A stretch of DNA of 64,000 nt from Polaribacter porphyrae (GTDB taxonomy: Bacteria > Bacteroidota > Bacteroidia > Flavobacteriales > Flavobacteriaceae). The first letter of the stretch is position 1, and each line of letters opens with the position of its first letter. The translations under genes and the position numbers were made by a program. Location of the stretch: assembly GCF_002954685.1 (NCBI RefSeq), contig NZ_MSCN01000001.1:959600-1023599 (forward strand), given 5' to 3'. Of this stretch, positions 1-12,031 are shown in pieces. The notes below the pieces were generated by a model that saw nothing but the letters and a program-made list of their open reading frames with translations, was not told where the DNA came from and searched no databases.

Positions 1-394
1 CCATCTCACCTTTAAGCATATCTCCAGAAACTGCCAAATCACCCTCGTAATCTGGTATTATAGCCAAGTTAGAACCTGCTAACGGATTTGGAGAATATAT
101 TCTTACAATACTATTTTTTGAGAATTGAAAGTCATTTTCAACAGCAAAAGTAACTATTAAATGACCTCTTGTTTCTTCTCGTTCATCAAATACAATCTCT
201 TTAACTTGGCCAACTTTTAAACCATTTAAAGTTACAGTACTAGCTCTATTTAAACCTCCAATTTTCTTATATTCGACTTTAAATTCCCTTGCTTTTCCAT
301 CAAGTAAATCATGGCCTTTAAGAAAATTAAAACCCCAAATAAAAGCAGTAATGATTAAAATAACAATAATACCTGTTTTTAATTCTTTTGACAT
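1..394 (-). CDS. MCE/MlaD-family lipid transport protein (N-terminal part)
   Basis: The gene enters from the left edge; its ATG is at 394 and the first 131 residues are visible. It starts with a short cytoplasmic stretch, then one membrane anchor (about residues 7-24), then an MCE domain with the fold-typical run GLNRASTVTLNGLKVGQVKE. MlaD-type MCE proteins are anchored in the inner membrane and bind phospholipid for transport between the two membranes. It lies 54 bases downstream of the amidase gene on the same strand and probably shares its transcript. Substrate and C-terminal part cannot be judged because the gene is cut. Confidence 0.85.
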   Translation of the reverse strand, partial: MSKELKTGIIVILIITAFIWGFNFLKGHDLLDGKAREFKVEYKKIGGLNRASTVTLNGLKVGQVKEIVFDEREETRGHLIVTFAVENDFQFSKNSIVRIYSPNPLAGSNLAIIPDYEGDLAVSGDMLKGEM

Positions 395-448
395 GAGTAG
401 TAATTTAATAACAATATTACTAATAATTTTTGTGAGATGCTATCAAAA

Positions 449-1540
449 TTAAGTCATTTTTTTACTTCTTTTAATGATACTTTTTTTACCATTTTTAAAA
501 GCTACCATAAAAGCTGATTTGTAGCCTTTATGTTTGGCTTCTTTTAAAGATTTTTTAGCAGATTTATATTTAGAAGTAACACCATAATAATATTTGTAAT
601 AACTTCCAATTTTTACTCTCTTAACGTTTTTTAAACCTTTAAAATTATATGACTTTAAAGGTATTTTGTTTTTGCCTGAAGCTATCTGAATTTTGAATTC
701 AACTGTATCAGAAACTACATCTTCAACCTTATCATCAACAGTATTTAACTTTTGATTATTAACATATTTTTTTATAGCATCTGCAATAGCTTTTGCCATT
801 TGTTTTTGCCCTTTTTTTGAGTTTAGATATTTACCCTCTCTTTTATTTGTTAAAAAGCCTAATTCTACCAAAACACTTGGCATTATTGTTTCTCTTAATA
901 CTTGAAAATTATCTTGTTTTACCTTTCTATTATGTCTTTTTAGTTTTGTAGTAAAATTATTTTGAATTAAACTTGCTATTTCTAAACTCTTATCTAAATT
1001 CTCTTCTTGTAAAAGTGATAAACCAATTACAGATTCTGCAGAATTTGAATCAAATCCTTTATACCTTTTTTCATAATTATCTTCTAACAGAATAGAAGCA
1101 TTTTCTCTTTTTGCAATTTCTAAATTTTTTTTATTACCTCTTAAACCTAAAACGAAAGTTCCTGCTCCATATGCATTTGACGTATGAGAATCGCAATGAA
1201 TAGATACAAATAAGTCTGCTTTTGCATTATTGGCTATTTCTCCTCTTTTCCATAACTCTGGATAAACGTCTGTCTCTCTAGTAAAAATAACTTTTATATC
1301 TTTTCGTGTTTTTAATTCTTTACCTACAAGAAGTGCTACTTTTAGAGCGATATTTTTTTCTTTAAATCCATTACCTAAATTACCAGGATCTTTACCTCCA
1401 TGACCTGCATCTAAAACTATTGTATATTTTTTTTGGGCTATAATTTTTGATGAATAAAATGTAAGTCCTAATAAAAAGCCTAGAAAAATTAAGCTTTTTA
1501 ATTTGGTATTAAATTTGTTGTTTTCTACGATAATCATCAA
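449..1540 (-). CDS. N-acetylmuramoyl-L-alanine amidase with SPOR domain
   Basis: A peptidoglycan amidase that cuts the bond between N-acetylmuramic acid and the stem peptide in the periplasm. The N-terminus has a signal/anchor segment (about 14-35). The Amidase_3 domain (about 39-262) shows the zinc ligands H47 in VLDAGHGG, E61 and H115 in SIHCDSH, and the catalytic glutamate E226 in VLVELGFLTN. Residues about 282-355 form a SPOR-like domain, which in other proteins binds denuded glycan at division sites. At 363 residues it is of normal length. It is divergent from lptD and upstream of the MCE gene, an envelope-assembly neighbourhood common in Flavobacteria. Two Met codons begin the frame; the second (1537) is equally possible. 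Confidence 0.92.
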   Translation of the reverse strand: MMIIVENNKFNTKLKSLIFLGFLLGLTFYSSKIIAQKKYTIVLDAGHGGKDPGNLGNGFKEKNIALKVALLVGKELKTRKDIKVIFTRETDVYPELWKRGEIANNAKADLFVSIHCDSHTSNAYGAGTFVLGLRGNKKNLEIAKRENASILLEDNYEKRYKGFDSNSAESVIGLSLLQEENLDKSLEIASLIQNNFTTKLKRHNRKVKQDNFQVLRETIMPSVLVELGFLTNKREGKYLNSKKGQKQMAKAIADAIKKYVNNQKLNTVDDKVEDVVSDTVEFKIQIASGKNKIPLKSYNFKGLKNVKRVKIGSYYKYYYGVTSKYKSAKKSLKEAKHKGYKSAFMVAFKNGKKSIIKRSKKMT

Positions 1541-1551
1541 TAAAATTTAAC

Positions 1552-1559
1552 TAATTTTG
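1552..1559 (+). promoter_or_regulatory. -7 element TAATTTTG for lptD
   Basis: Perfect match to the Bacteroidota -7 consensus TAnnTTTG, 58 bases before the GTG of lptD. No clear TTG is seen at the -33 position. Confidence 0.5.
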
Positions 1560-1609
1560 GCAACATAAATTTGTTGTTTCAAATATTGAGCCATACATTT
1601 ACTTACATA

Positions 1610-1617
1610 CAAAAATA
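1610..1617 (-). promoter_or_regulatory. -7 element TATTTTTG for the amidase gene
   Basis: The reverse strand reads TATTTTTG (TAnnTTTG), about 70 bases before the amidase start and just next to the lptD GTG. The two divergent promoters therefore lie inside each other's leaders. Confidence 0.4.
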
Positions 1618-4326
1618 GTGTTTATAGCATTGCAATCAAATCAATCATACATTCTTTTATTTTGCTGTTTCTTTTTTATAAAGTTAGGTTTTGGGCAAGA
1701 CATAAAGTCTAATAAAAAAATTATTATTCCTAAAATAAAAAAAGATACACTATATCCAAAAAAAACAGATAGTTTAAAGTTTATAAAAAAGGATAGTGTA
1801 CTTCTAAAAACAAAAGATACAATAGTAAATGACAGCATTAAACCTAAAGAAGTTATAGATGATATTATTACGCATGTTGCCAAAGACTACACTATACAAG
1901 ATGCAAAAAACAAAACTGTAACTTTATATAATGAAGCCAATATTGTCTATACTGATATTGATTTAAAAGCGGGTATCATTATTATTGATTATAAGAAAAA
2001 TACGCTATTTGCGAAAGGAATAAAAGATAGTACTGGCTATACTCAAAGACCGGTTTTTAAACAAGGTGGGCAAGAATCTGAACAAGATTCTATACAATAC
2101 AATTTTAAGAGTAAAAGAGCTTTGATTTATGGTTTAAAAACCAAACAAGGGGAAATGTTTACTTATGGTGATAAAACCAAAAGAGTAAATGATTCTACTA
2201 TTTATATTCGTAAAATTAAATTTACAACATCAGATAAAGAAATACCTGATTATTACATACGCACAGATAAGGCAAAATTAGTACCAGGTAAAAAAATCAT
2301 CGTTGGTTTAAGTAATTTGGTATTGGCAGATGTACCAACTCCACTTTTTCTTCCTTTTGCTTATTTTCCTATGAGTGAAACCAGTATATCTGGTTTTTTA
2401 ATTCCTGCTTTTGATACTGGTAGTACAAGTAGAGGAATTGGTTTTCAAAATGGTGGTTACTATTTTGCTATAAATGATTATGTTGATTTGGCTGTGCAAG
2501 GTGATGCTTATTCTAATGGAAGCTGGGGTGTACGATTTAACTCAAACTACAATAAGCGTTATCGATTTAGTGGTACTTTTAATTTAAATTTTGAGAATAT
2601 TATTAATGATATTAGAGGTTTTGATGATTTTAGTAAATCTGTAAATTATAATATTAGATGGTCACACAATCAAGATTCAAAAGCAAGTCCTAACTCACGA
2701 TTTACTGCTTCTGTAAATTTAGGAAGTAGTCAGTTTTTTAGGCAATCTTTAAATCAATTTAATGTTGCTCAAACTCAAAATAATACTTTTAATTCATCTA
2801 TAAATTATAGTAAAACTTTTGTTGGTACGCCTTTTAATATGGCTGTTACAGCAACACATCAACAAAATTCAAATACAGAAAGTATTACAATGACTTTGCC
2901 TTCGTTAACACTAAATATGAACAGAGTTTTTCCTTTTGCAGGTAAAAATGGTGTTAAGAAAAACCCTATTCAGAAATTAGGATTTAACTACAATATGCAA
3001 GGACAATACTTAATCAATACTACAGATGAAGAGTTTTTTACCAGTAAAATGTTTGAAACTGCAAGATCTGGTGTACAGCATAGAACAAGTACAAATACTA
3101 ATATAAAAGCATTTAAATATTTCACTTTATCACCAAGTGCTAATTATGAAGAAACTTGGCAATTTGATTATATTCAAAAAGAGTATGACCCAACAGTAAA
3201 TGAAGTAGTAACTGATACTTTAAGAGGATTTAAAACCTACAGAGAATATAATGTTGGATTGAGTTTATCTACAAATATTTATGGTACTTTTAACTTTAAA
3301 AAAGGACGATTAAAAGCTATAAGACATACTATTAGACCTTCTATTTCTTATTCTTATAGACCAGATTTTAAAGATAAATACATAAGACAAGTACAACAAA
3401 GTTCTGATCCTTTAGATTTACAAGAATACACCATTTTTGATCAAGGTATTTATGGCTCTCCTTCAGGAGGGATAAGCAATTCTATAGGAATAACATTAAA
3501 TAATGTTCTAGAAGCCAAGGTCGCCCCAAAAGATCCTGATAGTGATGAAGAAGATGAAAAGATAATGCTATTAAACAACCTTAACTTTAGTACTTCCTAC
3601 AATATTGCTGCAGATAGCTTACGGTGGTCTAACGTTTCTTTTAATGCTGGTACAAGATTATTTAAAGATAAGTTAGCATTAAATTTTAATGGTTCTCTAG
3701 ATCCTTATCAAGTTGTTGAAGTAAATGGTAGTGCTGTTAGAATTAATAAATTTAATGCAGGTATTTTAAGGCTTACAAGTGCGAATATGACCGCTAATTA
3801 TTCTATTTCTAGTCGAGATTTTGAAAAGAATGATAAAAAAGATGATGATAAAAACAAGAGTGGAAATGGTGCTAATAATCCACCAGATACAATGGGTGCT
3901 AACATAAATCCTACTGGTAGGTTAGGAATGCAAAATAAAACTACAAGTAATCAAAATAAAACTACTAAAACAGATTTGTATAGAGCCAAAGTACCTTGGT
4001 CTTTAAACCTTGTCTATTCTGCTAATTACACAAATAATGGTTTAGAACCAGGTAAAATTGGAGTACATACTGTTGGTTTTAGTGGAAACATTGAATTATC
4101 ACCAAAATGGAAAATCGGATATTCTTCTGGTTATGATATTAAAGGAGGTGCTTTTTCTTTCTCACGTTTTAATTTTACTAGAGATTTAGACAGTTGGCAG
4201 TTTAATTTTAATTGGGTTCCTTTTGGTACAAACTCTTCGTATACATTTTTTATTGGTGTAAAATCTTCTACACTTGCTGATTTAAAATGGGATAAAAACA
4301 AACCACCAGATAGAGTACTTTTTTAA
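1618..4326 (+). CDS. lptD: LPS-assembly outer-membrane protein LptD
   Basis: LptD is the outer-membrane barrel that inserts lipopolysaccharide into the outer leaflet with LptE. The 902-residue protein has a signal peptide ending near residue 27, a low-complexity Lys/Asp linker (30-85), an OstA/LptA-like beta-jellyroll (about 90-230), and a long beta-barrel. The stretch around 240-275 (PLFLPFAYFPMSETSISGFL) is typical of the family. A low-complexity insertion rich in Asp, Lys and Asn lies at about 740-785. No ATG fits: GTG at 1618 and TTG at 1630 are the only candidates before the signal peptide, so the start is uncertain by a few residues. The stop overlaps the next ATG by one base. Confidence 0.88.
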   Translation: MFIALQSNQSYILLFCCFFFIKLGFGQDIKSNKKIIIPKIKKDTLYPKKTDSLKFIKKDSVLLKTKDTIVNDSIKPKEVIDDIITHVAKDYTIQDAKNKTVTLYNEANIVYTDIDLKAGIIIIDYKKNTLFAKGIKDSTGYTQRPVFKQGGQESEQDSIQYNFKSKRALIYGLKTKQGEMFTYGDKTKRVNDSTIYIRKIKFTTSDKEIPDYYIRTDKAKLVPGKKIIVGLSNLVLADVPTPLFLPFAYFPMSETSISGFLIPAFDTGSTSRGIGFQNGGYYFAINDYVDLAVQGDAYSNGSWGVRFNSNYNKRYRFSGTFNLNFENIINDIRGFDDFSKSVNYNIRWSHNQDSKASPNSRFTASVNLGSSQFFRQSLNQFNVAQTQNNTFNSSINYSKTFVGTPFNMAVTATHQQNSNTESITMTLPSLTLNMNRVFPFAGKNGVKKNPIQKLGFNYNMQGQYLINTTDEEFFTSKMFETARSGVQHRTSTNTNIKAFKYFTLSPSANYEETWQFDYIQKEYDPTVNEVVTDTLRGFKTYREYNVGLSLSTNIYGTFNFKKGRLKAIRHTIRPSISYSYRPDFKDKYIRQVQQSSDPLDLQEYTIFDQGIYGSPSGGISNSIGITLNNVLEAKVAPKDPDSDEEDEKIMLLNNLNFSTSYNIAADSLRWSNVSFNAGTRLFKDKLALNFNGSLDPYQVVEVNGSAVRINKFNAGILRLTSANMTANYSISSRDFEKNDKKDDDKNKSGNGANNPPDTMGANINPTGRLGMQNKTTSNQNKTTKTDLYRAKVPWSLNLVYSANYTNNGLEPGKIGVHTVGFSGNIELSPKWKIGYSSGYDIKGGAFSFSRFNFTRDLDSWQFNFNWVPFGTNSSYTFFIGVKSSTLADLKWDKNKPPDRVLF

Positions 4327-4796
4327 TGGGTTTTATAGTTTTTATACTTACAAGTTTATTTAGTTTTTTTATGATTTATAAAGCTATATCTGTTTTAGAT
4401 AAAGTCAATATTATAAAGAAGAGGGGGATAAGAAAGCGTGGTAAAGTTTTAAAAATAAGAAAAGAAGTAAATTCTTACTATGATGAAGATGGGGGAACTT
4501 CTATACTTTACTATTATACTGTTAGTTTTAAAACAAATAGAGGTAAATTAATTGAAAAAGAGATTGAATTTGGTGTTAAAAAGAAACCAAATAGAAACCC
4601 TCCATTTGATGTGGATATAATTTATTTTGAAGATGAAAAAAATAATCTTAATGTAATTCTAGAAAATAATAAGAGTACTATTTTTGATGGATTTTTTTTA
4701 TTATTTGTTGGTATTTTCTTTCTTTGCATATTGATATATAATTACGATGGAGAATTAGATATCATTATTAGTTTTATAAAAAATTTAATCAAATAA
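4326..4796 (+). CDS. DUF3592-like two-TM membrane protein
   Basis: A 156-residue protein with a membrane segment at each end (about 3-22 and 120-140) and a soluble beta-rich loop between, including GKVLKIRKEV and YYYTVSFKTNRG. This layout resembles DUF3592 proteins, whose function is unknown. It overlaps lptD by one base (TAATG) and is followed one base later by ridA, so the three are translated from one message. Family assignment rests on the pattern only. Confidence 0.6.
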   Translation: MGFIVFILTSLFSFFMIYKAISVLDKVNIIKKRGIRKRGKVLKIRKEVNSYYDEDGGTSILYYYTVSFKTNRGKLIEKEIEFGVKKKPNRNPPFDVDIIYFEDEKNNLNVILENNKSTIFDGFFLLFVGIFFLCILIYNYDGELDIIISFIKNLIK

Positions 4797-4797
4797 T

Positions 4798-5178
4798 ATG
4801 AAAAAAATAATTTCAACTAAAAATGCACCAGCTCCTATTGGTCCTTATAGCCAAGCTGTTTTAACAGGTAATACGTTATATACTTCAGGACAAATTGCAA
4901 TACATCCTGAAAGTGGAGAAATTGTTAAAGGCTCTATTAAAGAAGAAACCAAGCAAGTAATGGAAAATTTAAAAGCAGTACTTACTGCTGCAGAAATGAC
5001 TTTTGATGACGTTGTAAAAACATCAATTTTTATTTCTGATATGAATAATTTTTCTGCTATTAACAGTATTTATTCAACTTATTTTGATGATGATACAGCA
5101 CCAGCAAGAGAAACTGTTGAAGTTGCTAATCTTCCTAAATTTGTTAATGTAGAGATTAGTATGATTGCAGTAAAATAA
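4798..5178 (+). CDS. ridA: RidA family enamine/imine deaminase
   Basis: RidA hydrolyses reactive 2-aminoacrylate and other enamine/imine intermediates released by PLP enzymes, yielding 2-keto acids and ammonia. The 126-residue length and the motifs APAPIGPYSQA, YTSGQIA and the C-terminal APARETVEV with R104 (the conserved carboxylate-binding arginine) are all typical. It is the last gene of the lptD transcript, followed by a hairpin terminator at 5200. Confidence 0.95.
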   Translation: MKKIISTKNAPAPIGPYSQAVLTGNTLYTSGQIAIHPESGEIVKGSIKEETKQVMENLKAVLTAAEMTFDDVVKTSIFISDMNNFSAINSIYSTYFDDDTAPARETVEVANLPKFVNVEISMIAVK

Positions 5179-5199
5179 CTATAGACCTTTAGCTAAACA

Positions 5200-5237
5200 A
5201 AAAACCTGAAAGAAATTTCATTCTATCAGGTTTTTTT
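5200..5237. terminator. Bidirectional terminator between ridA and gap
   Basis: Arms AAAAACCTGA and TCAGGTTTTT separated by about 16 bases, flanked by A and T runs. It can end both the rightward ridA message and the leftward pfkA-gap message. Confidence 0.75.
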
Positions 5238-5256
5238 AATTATGTTTATTAAGCTC

Positions 5257-7259
<2,003 letters not shown>

Positions 7260-7412
7260 ATTTAAAACTATGTAAAATTAGTCCTTTTTAACCATTAATT
7301 ATAAAAAAACTACGAAAACGATTTAGGCATTATTATGATACTATATGTAAAAAATGCTCTTAAAAAATGCTAATTAATATTTCTATAATCTCTTTATAAA
7401 GCTATAATAAAA

Positions 7413-10400
7413 TTAATTTCCTTCAAAATTTATTAATGCTTTGTGTTGAGGTTTTAAAGTGTCTTTTTTTATTTTTTTTACAACTTTCTTTTTCTGTTTT
7501 TTCTTTAAACCCATTTTTCTTAATAATTCTGATAATGTATTAAAATTAACTTGATATGATAAACCCACACCTTGTGTATAACCTTCTTCTTGTTGCGAAT
7601 ATTGAATTTCATTTTGACGGTTAAATATAACTCCTCTAAAGTTACCTTCTTCATTTAATAAAACTTCAACTTTTACCTCACCTACTACACTCGATTGTGT
7701 TTGCGCACCAACTGGCACTCCTACTTTACCATTAATAATAACTCTATCGCTTACTTGTGTACTTACTGAAACATCAAATTGATTATCAATATTTAACCTA
7801 TCTATATTATTACCATTAACTCCTTGTTGATAATCTAGCCCTAATTGAAATTTACTATCTGGGCTATTTAAGAGGTTAGAAAAGGCAGTAGCAATAGCAC
7901 TTGAAGCTGTGCCTGTTAGTGTATTATTAACATCAAAATTTACTTTGTCTGGGTTTCTAAATGTACCAAATGCTAGTAGAGAAATAAATTGTGTTGTTTT
8001 TTCATTGATATTATTATCATTTAAAACAAATTCTAGCTCACTTGCAATTGTTGGATCTACATTTGTTAATTGTATATCTAATTCTTGTTTTGAGTTGAAT
8101 AAATCTCCTGAAATTTTAGTTACCAAATCTATTTCTTCTCTTCTATTGGAATTATAATTAGTAAGTAAAACACCTGGGTTTGCTTTTGCTTTATAAACAG
8201 CTGATACATTTAAATCAGCTTTATATGGGTTTCCACTCCAAGAAACTGAACCTCCTTTTTGTATAACAAAAGGTTTATTTATTATACCTCCATATTTAAA
8301 ATCATAAACTCCTGTATCTATGGTATAATCACCAAACATTTTAAACTTACCTCTAGTGTTTATTCTAATTTGTAAATCTCCTGCTCCTCTTCCTGTTAAT
8401 TGACTACCATTTACTTCATCAATTACTACTTGGGCTTTTGCATCTTTTGTAACTTCTAAATCTATATTTAATGATAAACCTTCTATCTCTTCTTGAGCGA
8501 TTTCTCTTTGTCTATCTTCAATTTCTACTTTATCAGATTTAAAATGAATTAAACGATAACTATCAACAGTTTCAACATCTTTTAAGGGTACTACAAAAAT
8601 TGTATTGGGATTGGTTATGGCATTTACATCTATTGTTAACTTGTCTGTTAAACCACTTATACTAGCTTTGCCATCCATAAAAGCAGTACCATAATACAGA
8701 GATTCTTCAGTGTTTTCTGTATCTAAAACCAATAAATTTTTAGTATTTATTTCTAAATTTAAAAACCATTGTTCTAGATTTCTATGGGTGATATCTCCAA
8801 ACAATGTACCTCTAGTATTGTATTTTGTATCGAGTAATTTAATATTTTCTAGAATAAATGATTGTTGTGCAAGTGTTATTGTTGATTCGCCCTCAAAATC
8901 AAAATCTATATTTAAATATGGGAATTTTAATCCTGCATTATTAAGACGAAGAGTACCTTCCATTTCTGGATTTCTTAAAAAACCTCTTAAATTAAAGTCA
9001 CCTGAAACACTACCTCTTAAAGAAGAAATAACATCTTTACCTAAAGGGCTAAAGGCTTCTAAAGCATAATCTTCTAGAAAAACTTCTAAATCTATTAAAG
9101 GTCTATTACCTGAAAAATCAATAGCTCCTCTTGCAGCAATACTTTTTACTTTTTCTTTATTGATGGATAAATCTACATTATAATTTTCATAAGAATTATT
9201 TCCTATTACATTTATAGATAAATCTCCTTGACTAAAATTATTAACTTGAAAATCTTTAATTTCTAAAATAGCTTCTGGTTTGTAGGTGCTATTTTTTTGT
9301 TCAAAATCTAAATTACCAGAAACCTTACCCTTTAATGCTAAACTATCTATTACTGGTAAAAAACTTTGAAGTTTTACTTTGGTAAAATCTGCATTTAATT
9401 TTTTTTCTGTTTCTCCTTTTAAACTTCCAGAAAATTCAATTTTTTGCTCTCCTGAAACTACTTTAAATTTACTAAATTTGAATTCATCTTCTTTTAAATC
9501 AAAAGTAATTTTATCTGTATTTTCAGCATCAGGATTTATATTCCAAACATTTTCTTTGAATATAAATCTTGATTTTTCAAAACCTACAACAGACTTTTTA
9601 TCATTATTTATGGTATAGAAAAAATCTAAATTAAATTCTTCATTATCTATAGGACCTCCTTTAAATTCTGACTTAAAGAAAAGCGTATCGTTTTCTGTTC
9701 TATTTAGCACATTTAATTTAGAAACATTATAATACTTTGTATTTACTTCAGATGCTGTTAAATGTGAATTATATAAAGGGTTTTGGTTATCTGTCCGCAA
9801 TAAAATATTCTTAACTTCATTACCATAAACATCAATTTTAGGCGATGAGAACGTAAGTTTTAATTGATTTTTATTCGATTTTATTTTACCTTTTATTTTT
9901 GTGTTATTATCTATAAATATTTCTGGATAAAAGACATTAACAACTTGGTTATATACTGTAAAATCAAAATCTAAAAATTGATTTGGTGCTACTTTATAAG
10001 GTTGATAATTGGTATAAATACTACCTAATGCATTTTGAGCAACTTTTGGTAATTCTGAAAATGTAAATTTACCTTTAACGTAACCATTTGCTATATCTTT
10101 AGAAGTTACTTCTATACTTTTTATACTATCTTTTATAGACGAAGAAACGTTAAATTCTTTAAATTGAAACTCTTGTTTTTGATTTGTATAAAATACATCT
10201 TTAAAAGTAGCTTTACCAACAATATCATCTAATGTATTACCTTCAAGGTCTAGTTCTATGCTTCCTTTTAATTTTGCAATACTATCCCTTACAAAAAGGT
10301 TTGTTTCTTTTAAATCTAAATACTCAATATCCGATTTAAAATCAAACTTATGTACTTCTGAAGATAAGTCTGCTAAACCATTAAATTTCATTTTAAAATA

Positions 10401-11813
10401 TTCATCATCAATAACTAAATCTCCATCAAACTTGTTGTTTTGATATTGACCATTAGCAGAAATATTCTTATAACTATACTCATTAAATTCAATTTCTGAT
10501 ACCTTACCAATAAATGAAGTATTAATATTTTCTAGTTTAAAACCACTACCATTTACATCACCTTTTAGAGAAATTACACCAAACAGAGGGTCATTAAAAA
10601 ATACTCCAATATTAAATTTATCTAATTCAATTTCTCCATTATAAGTCGCAAAGTCAATATCATCTACATCTGTAATTCGTAAATCTGTAATTGCAGAACC
10701 AATTTCTGAATCAACATCTAATGTAGCTTCAATATTTTCTTCACTGGCTTTTACCTTGCCTAAAAGAGAAAACTTACCTAACTTACTAAACTCTGAAGGT
10801 ATATTTTTACCTAAAACGTTAGGTAGAATATTTTTTAATTCTGCATACGTAGCTGTAAGGTTTTTTAAATCACCTTCAAAAACAAAATTTCTTTTTTTGT
10901 TAATAGTATTAATAAATGTTAAATCTCCATCAATTTTAATACCTCTTCTAGAAGATAGCTTAAAGTTATTTAAATCAAACTTATTTATTGTACCATTAAA
11001 ATTTCCTTTAAAGCTAATTATATCATTACCACTTAACTCATTGTAAAAGTTTTTAATGTCTTGTACTGCAGCTCTGCTATTTAGAAAACGAGCTTTTACT
11101 TTTACTTTATTGTTAAAATCGATTAAATCTTCTCTTTTGTATAAGAAAGAAATATCAGCTTTTATGTCTGATGATTTTGTTTGGATAGTTGTATTCTTAA
11201 AATGCATTGCAGTTTTAGAATAACTAAAATCAGTAGTCAAATTTGTAACCTTTAAATCGAATATATCTTGCAAATGCAGCCCTCGTATGTTGGTAGAAAA
11301 ATCAGGACCTACAATAGCTAAATCTTGTAAATTACCACCTACATTAAATGCTTCATAATTAATAGAATCTTTTTTATTGGCATCTATTAATTTATAGTGC
11401 ATATTTGTAATGTATGCATTAGACGTTTTTAAAATAAAAGGATTTGATAAGGAATCACGTGGTTTACCATCATCAAAAGAATCTATGAAAACAGCCATAT
11501 TATCATCTTCTTCACCCTTATAGGTTTTCATAAAGAAGTCAACATCTTCTAAATAAATACTCTTTAAGTTTATTTGATTATCTAAAACACGTTTCGCATT
11601 TAAAAGTGATGTACTTAACTTTTTTACAAAAATTAAAGTGTCTTGATGATGATCTCTTATTTCTACTCCTTTTAGTTGAACACTTCCTAAAAAAGAAAAG
11701 TCAACTTTTTTGATAGAAATATTCGTGTTAAAATCTTCATTTAGCTGGTTTGTAGCATAATTACCCAAACTAGTTTGTACAGCAGGTATTGAAAAAATAA
11801 TACTTAATAGCAA
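7413..11813 (-). CDS. tamB: TamB-like translocation/assembly protein
   Basis: A 1466-residue AsmA/TamB-type protein. TamB-family proteins are periplasm-spanning beta-helical tubes anchored in the inner membrane, implicated in outer-membrane protein assembly and in phospholipid transport. The repetitive beta-rich middle and the C-terminal DUF490 domain (about 1050-1420) with short beta repeats support the call. The listed start is a TTG at 11813, but the open frame continues upstream to 11882 and encodes a basic-hydrophobic anchor (KKILKWLGYFVLFLLLL), so the true start is probably upstream at a non-ATG codon such as ATT at 11870. It is divergent from tsaD. Confidence 0.85.
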   Translation of the reverse strand: MLLSIIFSIPAVQTSLGNYATNQLNEDFNTNISIKKVDFSFLGSVQLKGVEIRDHHQDTLIFVKKLSTSLLNAKRVLDNQINLKSIYLEDVDFFMKTYKGEEDDNMAVFIDSFDDGKPRDSLSNPFILKTSNAYITNMHYKLIDANKKDSINYEAFNVGGNLQDLAIVGPDFSTNIRGLHLQDIFDLKVTNLTTDFSYSKTAMHFKNTTIQTKSSDIKADISFLYKREDLIDFNNKVKVKARFLNSRAAVQDIKNFYNELSGNDIISFKGNFNGTINKFDLNNFKLSSRRGIKIDGDLTFINTINKKRNFVFEGDLKNLTATYAELKNILPNVLGKNIPSEFSKLGKFSLLGKVKASEENIEATLDVDSEIGSAITDLRITDVDDIDFATYNGEIELDKFNIGVFFNDPLFGVISLKGDVNGSGFKLENINTSFIGKVSEIEFNEYSYKNISANGQYQNNKFDGDLVIDDEYFKMKFNGLADLSSEVHKFDFKSDIEYLDLKETNLFVRDSIAKLKGSIELDLEGNTLDDIVGKATFKDVFYTNQKQEFQFKEFNVSSSIKDSIKSIEVTSKDIANGYVKGKFTFSELPKVAQNALGSIYTNYQPYKVAPNQFLDFDFTVYNQVVNVFYPEIFIDNNTKIKGKIKSNKNQLKLTFSSPKIDVYGNEVKNILLRTDNQNPLYNSHLTASEVNTKYYNVSKLNVLNRTENDTLFFKSEFKGGPIDNEEFNLDFFYTINNDKKSVVGFEKSRFIFKENVWNINPDAENTDKITFDLKEDEFKFSKFKVVSGEQKIEFSGSLKGETEKKLNADFTKVKLQSFLPVIDSLALKGKVSGNLDFEQKNSTYKPEAILEIKDFQVNNFSQGDLSINVIGNNSYENYNVDLSINKEKVKSIAARGAIDFSGNRPLIDLEVFLEDYALEAFSPLGKDVISSLRGSVSGDFNLRGFLRNPEMEGTLRLNNAGLKFPYLNIDFDFEGESTITLAQQSFILENIKLLDTKYNTRGTLFGDITHRNLEQWFLNLEINTKNLLVLDTENTEESLYYGTAFMDGKASISGLTDKLTIDVNAITNPNTIFVVPLKDVETVDSYRLIHFKSDKVEIEDRQREIAQEEIEGLSLNIDLEVTKDAKAQVVIDEVNGSQLTGRGAGDLQIRINTRGKFKMFGDYTIDTGVYDFKYGGIINKPFVIQKGGSVSWSGNPYKADLNVSAVYKAKANPGVLLTNYNSNRREEIDLVTKISGDLFNSKQELDIQLTNVDPTIASELEFVLNDNNINEKTTQFISLLAFGTFRNPDKVNFDVNNTLTGTASSAIATAFSNLLNSPDSKFQLGLDYQQGVNGNNIDRLNIDNQFDVSVSTQVSDRVIINGKVGVPVGAQTQSSVVGEVKVEVLLNEEGNFRGVIFNRQNEIQYSQQEEGYTQGVGLSYQVNFNTLSELLRKMGLKKKQKKKVVKKIKKDTLKPQHKALINFEGN

Positions 11814-11904
11814 TAAAAAGAGTACAAAGTACCCTAACCATTTTAGTATTTTTTTTCCTATTAGTTTAATGCTGATGAAATTTTATATTTTCTACTATTA
11901 CAAG

Positions 11905-11912
11905 CAAAAATA
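11905..11912 (-). promoter_or_regulatory. -7 element TATTTTTG for tamB
   Basis: Reverse strand TATTTTTG, matching TAnnTTTG, about 35 bases before the likely extended tamB start region. It limits how far upstream translation can begin. Confidence 0.45.
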
Positions 11913-11998
11913 TTGCCAATTATTACAAAGAAAGTGCAAATTTAACAAACTATTAAATTTCTAATATTAAAAAAAGGAATGATAGATAAAATAATGAC

Positions 11999-12006
11999 TA
12001 ATTTTG
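11999..12006 (+). promoter_or_regulatory. -7 element TAATTTTG for tsaD
   Basis: Perfect TAnnTTTG match 25 bases before the tsaD ATG. No clear upstream TTG. Confidence 0.5.
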
Positions 12007-12031
12007 CAAATAATTAACTATAATTAATTAG

